A DNA stretch of 64,000 nt from contig NZ_VTUU01000003.1 in NCBI RefSeq assembly GCF_008370345.1, positions 463,645 through 527,644 on the forward strand, in the 5' to 3' direction. Below the pieces are notes generated by a model. That model saw nothing but the letters and a program-made list of their open reading frames with translations. It was not told where the DNA came from and did not search any database. The stretch's first letter is position 1, and each line of letters begins with the position of its first letter. Shown piece after piece: positions 18,329 to 27,686 of this stretch. Position numbers and translations under genes: made by a program. Origin of the DNA: Marinobacter salinexigens. GTDB lineage: Bacteria; Pseudomonadota; Gammaproteobacteria; Pseudomonadales; Oleiphilaceae.

Positions 18329-18412
18329 TCTATTGGTCACTCCTTTGGGGCGTGTTAGCTGGGCCGTATTCTATACGGCAGGCCATAATAGAAAGCCTTC
18401 TTTACACCAGAT

Positions 18413-19159
18413 TTACAATCCCTCTTTCTCAAGATCCCGCTTTTTGGCAGCTTTATGGCCATCTTCAGACTGTCCGATTTTCCAGTAGCTGGAGATGTAC
18501 AGATGATCCCGGGGGACGTCCTGCTCCTGCTTCAAATACTTACGCAGTGCTCTCATGCTGTTGAATTCGCAGGCGGCCCAGACTGCTACCTGACCCTCGA
18601 GCCAGGCCAGTTCGCGAACCCTCGCAAGCAGGGTTTCGCCGCTGTCATCCGGTGTCGGGTTGACCAGCCAGTGCAGCTCCACTCCGGCCGGGTGATCAAT
18701 CGGCCGGATGTCGTCTTCACTGATCACCTCGATCACGGCATAGCCGCGGGCATCGTCCGCCAGGCTTGCCAGGTTAACGGTGATGGCGGGCAGGGCTGTC
18801 ATGTCTCCGGCGATCAGGAACCAGTCGCCTTCCGGGTTGATCAGCTTTTTGGGGCCCGGCCCGCCGATCAGTATGCGATCGCCCGGTTTGGCCTTTGAGG
18901 CCCAGGCGGATGCTGGCCCGGCATCTTCATGGATAACGAAGTCCACGTCGATTTCACCCGGGCGCTGGGCTCTGATGGTGTAGGTACGCATCAATGGCTT
19001 GTCTTCGCCTTCACGAGGGAAAATCAGTTTGATGTAGGCGCTCTCCTGATCGTCGGGGATGGTGCCAATATTCTCGCCCCCGAGGGTGACGCTGAGCATG
19101 TGGGATGAAAGGTAGGTGGAACGGACCACCTCCATTTCCCGAATCTGTGGTTTGGCCAT
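18413..19159 (-). CDS. Siderophore-interacting protein (ViuB-type ferric reductase)
   Basis: 248-residue cytoplasmic flavoprotein that reduces iron in imported ferric siderophores with NAD(P)H. The FAD-binding domain carries MRTYTIR (about residue 57), then ASAWASKAKPGDRILIGGPG, and the C-terminal SIP domain contains WFLIAGDMTALPAI (about 112), AVWAACEFNSMRALRKYL and SSYWKIGQSEDGHKAAK. It is the last gene of a minus-strand unit with the siderophore ABC transporter, 12 bases behind the ATPase gene, which fits release of iron after import. Confidence 0.92.
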   Translation of the reverse strand: MAKPQIREMEVVRSTYLSSHMLSVTLGGENIGTIPDDQESAYIKLIFPREGEDKPLMRTYTIRAQRPGEIDVDFVIHEDAGPASAWASKAKPGDRILIGGPGPKKLINPEGDWFLIAGDMTALPAITVNLASLADDARGYAVIEVISEDDIRPIDHPAGVELHWLVNPTPDDSGETLLARVRELAWLEGQVAVWAACEFNSMRALRKYLKQEQDVPRDHLYISSYWKIGQSEDGHKAAKKRDLEKEGL

Positions 19160-19171
19160 CGTTCTGTTCTC

Positions 19172-19993
19172 CTAGCCGGTGGGGTTCTGCCGAAAATTGA
19201 CCAGCACGGGATTGCCGGATCCGGGGTCGGGGATCACGTCGCAGTATACGCCGTAAAGGTCACGGATCAGTTCCGGTGTGATGATGTGTTGAGGGATACC
19301 TTCGCCGATAATCCGACCATTATTCATCGCAACAATGTGGTCGGCATATCGACAGGCACCGACGATATCATGTACCACCATGGCGATGGTCTTGCCCTCC
19401 CTTGAGAGAGTCCGGATCAGTTCAAACACTTCGATCTGGTGTCCAAGATCGAGAGCCGAAGTGGGCTCGTCCAGTAACAACAACGGCGTTTGCTGGGCGA
19501 CGCTCATGGCGATCCAGGCCCGTTGTCGTTGGCCACCGGAAAGGGTATCGAGGGGCCTGTCAGCCAGATCGAGTACGTCGGCGGCGGTTAGCGCATTATC
19601 CAGCGCCCGCTGGTCTTCACCTGACCACTGGCTGAGCCAGCTTTGATGAGGGTGGCGGCCGAAGCGTACAAGGTCCGATACGGTCAACCCTTCCGGCGCG
19701 CTGTTTTCCTGGGGTAAGAGAGCCAGTTTCTGCGCTACATCCCGTGCCGGCAAGCGGTGGATATCTTTGCCGCTGAGGATGACTGAGCCATGCCTGGGTT
19801 TGTGAATACGGGCAAGGCCATTGAGCAGTGTGGATTTTCCGCACCCATTCGGGCCAACGATGGCGGTGACTTTTCCCGCGGGTAATTCGAGATCCAGGTC
19901 GGGAATGACCTGGTAACTGCCGTGGGCCATGGCCAGTTTGCGGGCTGCCAGAGGCGACTGGCCGGAACTGACGAAGGGAGGAAGTTGGGTCAT
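19172..19993 (-). CDS. Siderophore ABC importer, ATP-binding protein
   Basis: 273-residue FecE/FepC-type ATPase. Walker A is GPNGCGKST, the Q-loop lies in LLPQENSAPEG, the signature is LSGGQRQRAWIA, Walker B is LLLLDEPTSALD and the switch histidine is in MVVHDIVGACR. The ATG at 19993 overlaps the permease stop by four bases, so the longer reading was rejected. It energises the paired FecCD permeases encoded immediately upstream. Confidence 0.93.
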   Translation of the reverse strand: MTQLPPFVSSGQSPLAARKLAMAHGSYQVIPDLDLELPAGKVTAIVGPNGCGKSTLLNGLARIHKPRHGSVILSGKDIHRLPARDVAQKLALLPQENSAPEGLTVSDLVRFGRHPHQSWLSQWSGEDQRALDNALTAADVLDLADRPLDTLSGGQRQRAWIAMSVAQQTPLLLLDEPTSALDLGHQIEVFELIRTLSREGKTIAMVVHDIVGACRYADHIVAMNNGRIIGEGIPQHIITPELIRDLYGVYCDVIPDPGSGNPVLVNFRQNPTG

Positions 19994-21102
19994 CGGCTGA
20001 TATCCGGTGATTTTCGCAGAAGTATCCATAACAGATAAGGGCTTCCAGCCAGCGCTGTCACGATGCCAACCGGGATTTCCAAAGGTTCCAGAAGCGTTCT
20101 TCCTGCCAGATCTGACAGGGTCATCAAGAGTGCGCCGGCCAGTGCTGATGCGGTCAGCGGTATCCGGCCGGGGCGGCTAACGGTGCGGGCAAGTTCGGGG
20201 CCAAGCAGTGCAATCAGGCCGACGGGCCCTGCCACCGACACAGCAAACCCTGTCATCAGAACGGACAGTGCGAGCGCGGCAAAGCGTACCCTGCCGGGCC
20301 GGGTCCCAAGACTGACCGCAACGGACTCAGGCAATTGAAGTGTCGACAGTCCCCGGCGAACCGCCAGGGACAGGAGATAGCCAATCCCCAGCCCCACGGT
20401 GAGTACGATCACGGATGTCGGGTTGCGGGCATTGAGGCTTCCTACGGTCCACGGGTAGGCAGCATTGGCATCGTCCAGGGCAACACCGCTGAGCATGACT
20501 TGCGTAACGGCTCCGGAAACGGCCCCGATGGCCAGTCCCGCAATGATGAAACGATACCCCCGGGTACCGGTGGCTCCGGCCAGGCCAAAGGCTACCGCTG
20601 TTGCCGTTGCTGCTCCGGCCAGAGCCATCGCCGAGGGTGCCAGACTGATGGTGGTGCTGACGATGGAAGCCACGGCGAACGCTGTCGCCGCGTTATCAAT
20701 GCCGATGATGCCGGGTGTGGCCAGCCGGTTGCGGGCCAGCGTTTGCATCAGGCAGCCGGCCAGGGCAAGAGCCGCTCCGGACAGGGCGCCTGCTGCAAAT
20801 CTGGGTAAGCGTAACTCCTGGATAACAAAGCTGTGGATCGTTGAGCCATTGCCTTGCAGGGTGAGCAGGATGTCCGGAACCGATATGGATAGCGATCCGG
20901 AGGCCAGCGAGGCAATGGCCGAGAATGCCAGCAGGATGGCCAGAATACTGTTGACGGCAATGGCACGTCGGTCCAGTAGCAGGCTGTGCTGAGCGCCGTT
21001 GAATCGCCAAAGCCAGAATCCCCTGGGAGGTGAGGACGGCGAAAGAGTCGGCGCAAGACGAGACGACGCCCGCTCAGTTTTGGTGTCGGTGGCAGCGGTC
21101 AC
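19990..21102 (-). CDS. Siderophore ABC importer, FecCD permease 2
   Basis: 370-residue inner-membrane permease with the FecCD fold (about ten helices). Family blocks are ELRLPRFAAGALSGAALALAG, LARNRLATPGIIGI and the coupling region VGLIALLGPELAR. The GTG at 21102 overlaps the upstream permease stop (GTGA), which fits coupled translation; the first ~50 residues are polar and unusual for the family, so a somewhat later start cannot be excluded. It pairs with the next upstream permease to form the membrane channel. Confidence 0.88.
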   Translation of the reverse strand: MTAATDTKTERASSRLAPTLSPSSPPRGFWLWRFNGAQHSLLLDRRAIAVNSILAILLAFSAIASLASGSLSISVPDILLTLQGNGSTIHSFVIQELRLPRFAAGALSGAALALAGCLMQTLARNRLATPGIIGIDNAATAFAVASIVSTTISLAPSAMALAGAATATAVAFGLAGATGTRGYRFIIAGLAIGAVSGAVTQVMLSGVALDDANAAYPWTVGSLNARNPTSVIVLTVGLGIGYLLSLAVRRGLSTLQLPESVAVSLGTRPGRVRFAALALSVLMTGFAVSVAGPVGLIALLGPELARTVSRPGRIPLTASALAGALLMTLSDLAGRTLLEPLEIPVGIVTALAGSPYLLWILLRKSPDISR

Positions 21103-22085
21103 AGTGTTGGTATCCTGCGGGAACGGATAATGATCATCAGTACCGGCGCCCCAATGATGGCGGTGATCACTCCGAGGGGCATTTCGGACGGTGCAACCAG
21201 TAAACGGGATACGGTATCGGCTGAAACAATCAGTGCGGGTCCAAGAGGCAGGCAGAGCCACAGAGTTTTACGGATGTCTGCGCCGCCGAAACCCCGGGCG
21301 ACAAAGGGCACAACCAGTCCGACAAAGGCCAGTGGTCCGGCGAGGGCGGTTGCACCCCCAACCAGCAGAGCGACGGCAAGGATAACGGCCAGTCGAATAA
21401 GCCCGGGATGATGACCAAGCCCCATGGCCACTTTCTCACCAAGCGCCAGGGATGCCAGCGGGCGCACCACGGCCACAATGATCAATCCGGCGAGAATCAT
21501 GCTTGGCAAGGTAGCCAGAAGCTGATCCCAGCTCCGGCCAGCGACGCTGCCGGTTACCCAGAAACGGATTTCATCGGCTGCCCGCTGGTCGATCAGCATC
21601 ACCAGTGAGCTCAGGGATAACAGTAATCCGGTCAGCGTTGCACCAGCCAGCACCAGCCTGACCGGATCCTGGCCGACACCCTGCATGCGGGTCGCTGCAA
21701 TCACCAGTGCGCAACCGGCAAGCGCTCCGAGCTGAGATATGAGCGTAGTCAGGCTGGCGGTGGTTGCGCCCAGCAGGATGGCTAGTGTGACGGCAAAAGC
21801 ACTGCCGGCACTGACGCCCAGAAGGCCGGGTTCAGCCAGAGGGTTCCTGGTCAGTGTCTGTAGCAGTGCCCCGGCGACTCCCAGCGCCAGACCGGTAACC
21901 AGGCCCACCACCAGGCGTGGCAGGCGAAGTTCCATAATGACGAACCGGGCTTCCGGGTCGTCGTTGCCCATGAGAAGTCCCAGTGCGCTGTCGGGTCCGA
22001 TCGAACCGGCGCCGAAAAGCAGGGACATCAAACAGGCGATCGCCAGCAGAAGCCAGGCGATCATGTGGTAGTGGGGCAGCTTCAT
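21099..22085 (-). CDS. Siderophore ABC importer, FecCD permease 1
   Basis: 328-residue FecCD-family permease with about ten transmembrane helices. ELRLPRLVVGLVTGLALG, TLTRNPLAEPGLLGVSAG and PLAFVGLVVPFVAR (ATPase-coupling segment) are clear family markers. It starts 20 bases after the binding-protein gene and overlaps the second permease by four bases. It carries ferric siderophore across the inner membrane. Confidence 0.93.
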   Translation of the reverse strand: MKLPHYHMIAWLLLAIACLMSLLFGAGSIGPDSALGLLMGNDDPEARFVIMELRLPRLVVGLVTGLALGVAGALLQTLTRNPLAEPGLLGVSAGSAFAVTLAILLGATTASLTTLISQLGALAGCALVIAATRMQGVGQDPVRLVLAGATLTGLLLSLSSLVMLIDQRAADEIRFWVTGSVAGRSWDQLLATLPSMILAGLIIVAVVRPLASLALGEKVAMGLGHHPGLIRLAVILAVALLVGGATALAGPLAFVGLVVPFVARGFGGADIRKTLWLCLPLGPALIVSADTVSRLLVAPSEMPLGVITAIIGAPVLMIIIRSRRIPTL

Positions 22086-22105
22086 TGCGGCTATGCCAGA
22101 ACCCC

Positions 22106-23056
22106 TTAAGGCAGTTGGTTCACGGCGGTTGCTATATCATCGAGCAGAGCAAGTGCGGCAATCGGGCCGCTGGCGCTGGTCCATAACTGGCCATTAACGG
22201 TCACAATCCGGTTGTTCTGATTTGCCTGCATACGCTCAAAAGCTGGAGATTTGCGGGCGGTTTCCAAGGCTTCGCGGCCGTCGGCATTGAGGGTTGCCAG
22301 GAAGACCCACTGGTGGTCGATCAGACCCAGATTTTCCTGGCTCAGAGGACGACTGTGGGGGCGCCCCTCCTGAACAATGCCTGCGTCATCAACATCGAAA
22401 CCTGTAGCCTGGAGCAGTGAGGATGAGAACAACCCCTCTGCCATAACCAGTGCACCTTGCGGCATCCAGCGGATCAGAGCGGTTTTTCGATCATCTCCTG
22501 CAATCTTCGCGGCGACCAGTTTCTCCACTTCGGCGGTCCGCTCCTGCACACGCATAAGGACTTTCTCAGCGTTTTCCGACTGGTTCAGCGCTTCAGCAAA
22601 CAAACGGGTTTCCTTGATCCAGGTATCAGGCTGGTACGCCTTGAAATCCGGTACCACAGTCGGGGCGATCTGAGAGAGCAGTTTGTACTGCTCTTCACTC
22701 AGGCGGGAGGACGCAAGAATAACGTCCGGGTTCAGCGCGATGACCGCCTCAAGGTTGGTTTCTCCCGGTGTACCGACGATTTTTACATCGCCGGCCTTGG
22801 CCTGGATGTAGTCGGCTACCGAGTCTCCGCCCCGGGTGATGATGGCGCCTACCGGTGTTACGCCAGAGGCCAGCGCCGCATCCAGAGCGCCTTCATACAG
22901 GGTTACTACCCGCTCCGGAGATCCTTCGATGGCAACGGGGCCGTAGGCTGTATCAACGGTGTGGGTATCGGCCTGTACGGTAAAGCTGACAGCAGCTGCG
23001 ATGGCAAAGCCACCGAGTATTTGCCTGAGCAGGCCGGTAGAACGGTTTTGTTGCAT
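22106..23056 (-). CDS. Ferric siderophore ABC importer, substrate-binding protein
   Basis: 316-residue periplasmic FecB/FepB-type protein. The start at 23056 (MQQNRSTG) has GGAG 8 bases upstream; it gives a proper signal peptide ending near FTVQA. Cluster A-8 binding-protein features are TAYGPVAIEGSPERVVTLYEGALDAALA, LEAVIALNPDVILASS and the metal-free siderophore-binding lobes. It is the first gene of the five-gene unit running to the siderophore reductase. A Fur-like box sits about 60 bases upstream. Confidence 0.93.
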   Translation of the reverse strand: MQQNRSTGLLRQILGGFAIAAAVSFTVQADTHTVDTAYGPVAIEGSPERVVTLYEGALDAALASGVTPVGAIITRGGDSVADYIQAKAGDVKIVGTPGETNLEAVIALNPDVILASSRLSEEQYKLLSQIAPTVVPDFKAYQPDTWIKETRLFAEALNQSENAEKVLMRVQERTAEVEKLVAAKIAGDDRKTALIRWMPQGALVMAEGLFSSSLLQATGFDVDDAGIVQEGRPHSRPLSQENLGLIDHQWVFLATLNADGREALETARKSPAFERMQANQNNRIVTVNGQLWTSASGPIAALALLDDIATAVNQLP

Positions 23057-23113
23057 GAAGAACTCCATAGAACGAGGACAGGGTCGTGGATAGAGGATGC
23101 TGGCTCCGATCTT

Positions 23114-23132
23114 AAAAATGATAATAGTTCGC
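23114..23132. promoter_or_regulatory. Fur-box-like operator
   Basis: AAAAATGATAATAGTTCGC matches 13 of 19 positions of the Fur consensus GATAATGATAATCATTATC, including the uninterrupted core ATGATAAT. It lies between the divergent binding-protein gene (start 23056) and the LysR gene (start 23195), so iron may repress one or both. Confidence 0.7.
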
Positions 23133-23194
23133 ATTATGGTTTGGAAGGTGTTAATTTGGCACGCGAAGTTGCAAAAAACGGGACGGAGCCGCGC

Positions 23195-24151
23195 ATGTAT
23201 GACCTGAAAGAACTGGAAGCGTTTGTTTCAGTTGTAAAAACCGGAAGCCTGACTGTCAGTACCCGAGAACTGAATCTTCCAAAATCGACCCTGAGCCGCC
23301 GTATTCGGAATCTGGAAGATGTGGTGGGCCAACCCCTGCTGCGCCGGGAATCCAGAAGGATATCCCCGAACGAGGCCGGGCGGGTGTTCTATCGCTACAG
23401 CAGCGATATTCTGGCCCTTGCCAGTCAGGGCCGCGAAGCGCTGGATGAGCTCAAGGAAGAAGTCAGTGGCACCCTGGTGCTGCGGTGTCACGAATCTCTG
23501 GTAAGGGGCTGGTTTTCGCAGTTGGTGGAATCCTTCATGAGCAGTCACGAGGGCTTGCGGGTGTCTGTACAGACACAGCAGCGGTTGCCGGAGTCCGTCG
23601 ATGACGGTGTCTGTATCTGGCTGGGTGATCCCGGTGATACGGCACTTCGGCTGGAACCGCTGGGTCAGTTGACACAGGGGGTTTATGGCAGCCCCGGTTA
23701 TTTTACCCGCTTTGGTTACCCGAAAACCCCGGGGGATCTCAAACGCCACGCCTGGGTGGACGTGCTGGGAGCTGGTGATGCTGGTCTGGCATTACAGCAT
23801 CCATGTCATGGAGCCTACCCACTGAGTCCGCCGGAGCGGGGGTTTACGGTTGATCAGCTCTGTGTCCAGGGCGATGCTATTACCAAAGGCCGGGGTCTTG
23901 GGCTGATGCCGCATTGGTTGGTGGAGCGCCGGTTAACAGCTCATCCAGGCACGCTTGAGGCCTGTCTGCCAGAGTGGCACGGGCCGGTGTTGCCGGTGTC
24001 GATGCTGTACTCCCATGGCATATTGCCAAGGCGTGTCCGGGCCTTTATCAGCCACGTCAGACAATCTATTCCGGCTGGTTGGTGGGGTGGGGGGGCGACC
24101 TTGGATTCTGACCATGTTCCGGAATACGGAACGCATCATGCCACCCTCTGA
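23195..24151 (+). CDS. LysR-family transcriptional regulator of siderophore locus
   Basis: 318-residue regulator. The N-terminal winged helix-turn-helix (MYDLKELEAFVSVVKTGSLT, then LNLPKSTLSRRIRNLED) is followed by a substrate domain from about residue 90. The ATG at 23195 has GGAG upstream; a long open extension to the left overlaps the divergent binding-protein gene and is rejected. It stands between the siderophore importer genes and the TonB receptor gene, so it may control iron uptake, where AraC-type regulators are more usual. The inducer is unknown. Confidence 0.88.
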   Translation: MYDLKELEAFVSVVKTGSLTVSTRELNLPKSTLSRRIRNLEDVVGQPLLRRESRRISPNEAGRVFYRYSSDILALASQGREALDELKEEVSGTLVLRCHESLVRGWFSQLVESFMSSHEGLRVSVQTQQRLPESVDDGVCIWLGDPGDTALRLEPLGQLTQGVYGSPGYFTRFGYPKTPGDLKRHAWVDVLGAGDAGLALQHPCHGAYPLSPPERGFTVDQLCVQGDAITKGRGLGLMPHWLVERRLTAHPGTLEACLPEWHGPVLPVSMLYSHGILPRRVRAFISHVRQSIPAGWWGGGATLDSDHVPEYGTHHATL

Positions 24152-24205
24152 AGACTTACCTTGTGTTAATGTTCGTCGCCAATGAGTTTCATTCGCATCT
24201 GGTGA

Positions 24206-24295
24206 AGCCCGGGGGGACGTACCTTTTCTGTCGGGAAAAACAACTCGCTGTGCTCAGACATATTTCCCGACAGAAAAGGTACGTCCCCCCGGGCT
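24206..24295. repeat. 33-bp perfect inverted repeat (REPIN/MITE-like hairpin)
   Basis: Two 33-base arms, 24206-24238 and 24263-24295, are perfect reverse complements around a 24-base centre. Each arm carries AGCCCGGGGGGACGTACC followed by TTTTCTGTCGGGAAA. It lies 54 bases after the LysR stop and 51 bases before the TonB receptor start, inside the likely leader of the receptor mRNA. The size and arrangement resemble a REP doublet (REPIN) or very small transposable element; it could equally act as a strong RNA hairpin. No T-run follows directly. Confidence 0.9.
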
Positions 24296-24346
24296 CCAGG
24301 CAGGGATGTGATGGCGTCGAACATCTGAATAAACAAGGAGTCTTCT

Positions 24347-26368
24347 ATGCGTCGTGTATCAATGTTGGCATCGGCAGTAGCCCTCGCCGGTACCGGAGCC
24401 CAGGTCAGTGCCCAGTCTGATCCCGTTGAATTGGGGGAAATTGTTGTAACAGCCTCGGGCTTTGAGCAGGCCATCTCTGATGCACCCGCCAGTATCTCGG
24501 TGATCTCCGGTGAGGAGTTGCAGAAGCGCTCCTACGAAGACATTACCGATGCGGTGAAGAATATTCCTGGCGTATATGTGAACGGCGGCGGTAACGCCAA
24601 GGACATTACCATTCGCGGGATGACCGAGAGCTACACCCTGTACCTGGTGGACGGTCGCCCGGTTTCCGCCGGCCGTAACATCAATACCAATGGGATCGAT
24701 GGGGGTAAGCAGATTGCCCTGCCGCCGGTATCAATGATCGAGCGTATTGAGGTCATCCGGGGGCCGATGTCGTCTCTCTATGGTTCGGAAGCCATGGGTG
24801 GTGTGATCAACATCATTACCAAAAAGACCGGCGATGAATGGTCCGGTTCCATCTCGACGGAGTACACCAAATCCCTGTCTGACCTGAACGAAGATGAACA
24901 GCAGGTCAACCTGTTTGCTGGCGGGGCCATCATTCCCGGCCTGCTGGGAGCACAGGTTAATGGGTCTTGGGAGGGCTCAGAGGAGTCCCATTATATCGGT
25001 GGCGATGACAATGCCGAAAGCACCCCGGACAAGTCCCAGAAACAGGGCGGCGCAAAGCTTATTCTGACTCCGGATGCCGCTAACGAATTTGCATTGAGCT
25101 ACGATTCGTCGCAACAGGATTCCCGGCATACGCCGGGTCTGAGTATTGCCGCGACGGATGACCCCAGCAGCTATACCTATCACAAGGACGTCTATGCCCT
25201 GACTCACCAGGGAACCTACGGCAGCCTGATGCTCAATTCCTACCTCCAGCATGATGTATCCGAGCGCATCGACCTTGATGAAAAACGGGAAGAAGTGTCG
25301 GTATTCAACACCCAGGGCACCTGGTTCCTGGGTAATCACATGCTGACCTTTGGTGGGCAGTACAAGTATGAAGATCTGGTGGATGAAACCAACGGCCTGA
25401 TTGGCACTCTGGACTCAGCCACCGCACAGGTGGACCGGTGGATTGCCGCGGTATTTGCCGAAGTGGAATGGTCGGTAACCAATGACCTGAACGTGACCAC
25501 GGGCGTGCGTTACAACGACGATGAGCTGTTTGGCGGCCATCTGAGCCCGAGGGTGTATGCGAACTACCATCTGACGCCTTCGCTGACTTTCAAAGGGGGC
25601 GTGTCCACTGGCTACAAGCAGCCAACCCTGCCGGAAGCAACGGAAGGCTTTGGTCGTGGCACCGGTGGCGGTGGTTCGCCGGCGGGCTACCCCCGTGCTC
25701 TGATTATCGGAAACGACGATCTCGATCCGGAGACCAGCACCAGCTATGAAGTTGGTTTTGTCTACGATGATCGTGCAACCGGTATCAATGCCAGCGTGAT
25801 GCTCTTCCATACGGACTTCAAGGACAAGATTGCTGAGGACCGCTTATGTGATCTCGGTGGTGACCGCAATGATCAGTCCACCTGGCAGTGTGAGTATCAG
25901 GGCCGAAACTACCTGTTCCTGAGCACCCGGAAGAACATTGATGAGGCCATGATGCAGGGTGTGGAACTGAGTTTTGACTATGGCATTACCGATGCCCTGA
26001 GTTTCAGCTCCAGTTACACCTTCACCGATTCTGAGCAACAGTCAGGAGACTTCGAGGGCGAACCTCTGAACCAGGTGCCGCGTCACATGCTTAACGCAGG
26101 ATTCGACTGGCAGACCAGTTCACGCCTGGAACTGTGGCTGGACGGCAATGTCCGTGGTGAAACCAGCGATTACCTGGGCCGCAGCGCCATGAGTGAGGGC
26201 ACTCCGGGGTACGGCTTTGTGGATGCCGGTCTGGTTTATCGTCTGAACGACAGTGCCCGGGTCAAAGCGGGGCTCTACAATATTGGCGACAAACAGGTAA
26301 CCACGGAAAGTTATGGGGTGGTGCTGGATGGCCGTCGTCTGAACCTCGGCCTGGCCGTCGATTTCTAG
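24347..26368 (+). CDS. TonB-dependent ferric siderophore receptor
   Basis: 673-residue outer-membrane receptor of the FepA/CirA type. Signal peptide ends near QVSA (about residue 22). The TonB box region (GEIVVTAS) and plug domain (about 40-160, with ISGEELQKRSYEDI, LVDGRPVSAGR and IEVIRGPMSSLYGSEA) precede a 22-strand barrel that ends in the terminal phenylalanine VDF. AAGGAG-like AACAAGGAG lies upstream of the ATG. It imports a ferric siderophore for the neighbouring ABC system, probably a catecholate by resemblance, although this is not certain. A terminator follows. Confidence 0.93.
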   Translation: MRRVSMLASAVALAGTGAQVSAQSDPVELGEIVVTASGFEQAISDAPASISVISGEELQKRSYEDITDAVKNIPGVYVNGGGNAKDITIRGMTESYTLYLVDGRPVSAGRNINTNGIDGGKQIALPPVSMIERIEVIRGPMSSLYGSEAMGGVINIITKKTGDEWSGSISTEYTKSLSDLNEDEQQVNLFAGGAIIPGLLGAQVNGSWEGSEESHYIGGDDNAESTPDKSQKQGGAKLILTPDAANEFALSYDSSQQDSRHTPGLSIAATDDPSSYTYHKDVYALTHQGTYGSLMLNSYLQHDVSERIDLDEKREEVSVFNTQGTWFLGNHMLTFGGQYKYEDLVDETNGLIGTLDSATAQVDRWIAAVFAEVEWSVTNDLNVTTGVRYNDDELFGGHLSPRVYANYHLTPSLTFKGGVSTGYKQPTLPEATEGFGRGTGGGGSPAGYPRALIIGNDDLDPETSTSYEVGFVYDDRATGINASVMLFHTDFKDKIAEDRLCDLGGDRNDQSTWQCEYQGRNYLFLSTRKNIDEAMMQGVELSFDYGITDALSFSSSYTFTDSEQQSGDFEGEPLNQVPRHMLNAGFDWQTSSRLELWLDGNVRGETSDYLGRSAMSEGTPGYGFVDAGLVYRLNDSARVKAGLYNIGDKQVTTESYGVVLDGRRLNLGLAVDF

Positions 26369-26423
26369 CGACAAGGTCTTATTGGCGGACATCGGTGGGT
26401 CTGTCAGTCTAGGAGTATTCAAG

Positions 26424-26467
26424 GCGCGGACGTCCCGTAAGGGACGACTCCGCGCTTTTTCCTTTTT
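26424..26467 (+). terminator. Terminator after the TonB receptor gene
   Basis: Long hairpin GCGCGGA-CGTCCC / GGGACGA-TCCGCGC with a GTAA-type loop, followed by TTTTTCCTTTTTTT. It separates the receptor from the MFS gene. Confidence 0.92.
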
Positions 26468-26497
26468 TTCACATCCTGTTTTCCGGAGTCCAAGCCT

Positions 26498-27685
26498 TTG
26501 AGCCGTGATGTACGCTCGTCGGAGGATGATGCCAGGCAAAGCTTCATTGCGGTCTGTGTTTCCCTGACGTTCTGTTTTGTTGTCTATTCCATGCTGCTGG
26601 TGACGGTTCCGGTTTATGGTCTGGAATTGGGGGCCTCTCCGCTGATGCTGGGGGTGGTACTGAGTTCCCAGTACCTGTTGCCATTACTGCTGGCCATACC
26701 GCTTGGCGGCGTTGTGGCCAGAATGGGGGGGCGGGTGAACCTGATTGCCGGTGGTCTGGTCATGGTGGCCGGACTGATGGTCGTGCAGCTTGTTCCGGGC
26801 TACCCCGGGCTGATCATCGGCCAGCTGTTGGTGGGCCTGGCACATCTGCAGATGGTGTTGTCAGCTCAGACGGTCATCTCATCCCTGGGATCCGGCTCAA
26901 AACTGGAAAACTATTTTGGTTGGTATTCCACCTGGCTGTCCGGCGGTCAGGTGATTGGCCCGTTGCTGGCGGGGGCCTGGATTGAGTCTTTCGGGGGCGT
27001 TGGGAATCTGTTTCTGGTGATGGCGCTTATCGCCCAGCTGGGGTGTGTCACGGCGTTCTGGCTTACCGGTGAGGCAACCAGGGGTATTGCGGTCAGCCGG
27101 GCCCAGTCGGGATTCAGGGCTCAGGCTGCACTTATGCGGCGCAACACCGGGGTTCAGATGTCGGTGGCGGTCACGGTAGCGGGTATGTTTGCGTTGGGTG
27201 TGTACGGCAGTTATCTCCCCGTTTACTTGCACAGTCTTGAGGTCAGTGCGGCTTTGATCGGGGTTCTGGTCAGTCTTCGTGCGGGTGTTTCCATGCTGAT
27301 CCGTCCGTTCATTCCCCGGATTATCCAGGCCGCTGGCGGTCGGGAGAAAGCCACGGTGCTGGCGCTTGCGGCGCTGGCACTCGGGCTGGGCGGGCTCGGT
27401 TTTGCCGGCGGAGCCACGGTCGTGATTCTGCTGTCGATACTGGTGGGCATTGGTGGTGGCCTCAGCCAGCCGCTCTCGATGGTGGTGCTGGCAGAGAGTG
27501 TTGCCCGTGAACAGCGCTCTGGTGCGCTGGGGATGCGCCTGATGGCGAATCGCGCCATCCATTTTCTGGCGCCACTGTGGTTCGGTGCGCTGCTGGAACT
27601 CGCCGGGTTTGGCGTTTCATTTGCCCTGTCGGGGCTGGTGGTGGCAGGGATTGCCTACCTGTTGATTTGCTTGTGTCGCCAGTGA
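26498..27685 (+). CDS. Major facilitator superfamily transporter
   Basis: 395-residue inner-membrane carrier with about twelve hydrophobic segments in two halves. The loop motif between helices 2 and 3 reads GGVVARMGGRVNLI, the usual MFS motif A position. The reading begins with TTG at 26498, preceded by GGAG about 10 bases upstream; no better ATG exists in frame near the N-terminus. Placed directly behind the siderophore receptor, it may export or import a siderophore, but drug or metabolite efflux is equally possible. It converges on a small membrane protein gene two bases away. Confidence 0.82.
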   Translation: MSRDVRSSEDDARQSFIAVCVSLTFCFVVYSMLLVTVPVYGLELGASPLMLGVVLSSQYLLPLLLAIPLGGVVARMGGRVNLIAGGLVMVAGLMVVQLVPGYPGLIIGQLLVGLAHLQMVLSAQTVISSLGSGSKLENYFGWYSTWLSGGQVIGPLLAGAWIESFGGVGNLFLVMALIAQLGCVTAFWLTGEATRGIAVSRAQSGFRAQAALMRRNTGVQMSVAVTVAGMFALGVYGSYLPVYLHSLEVSAALIGVLVSLRAGVSMLIRPFIPRIIQAAGGREKATVLALAALALGLGGLGFAGGATVVILLSILVGIGGGLSQPLSMVVLAESVAREQRSGALGMRLMANRAIHFLAPLWFGALLELAGFGVSFALSGLVVAGIAYLLICLCRQ

Positions 27686-27686
27686 A

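Noticed and set aside
22457..23194. Long plus-strand open extension ahead of the LysR regulator
   Set aside because: It runs antisense through the siderophore-binding protein gene; LysR homology begins only at the ATG at 23195, which has its own ribosome site.
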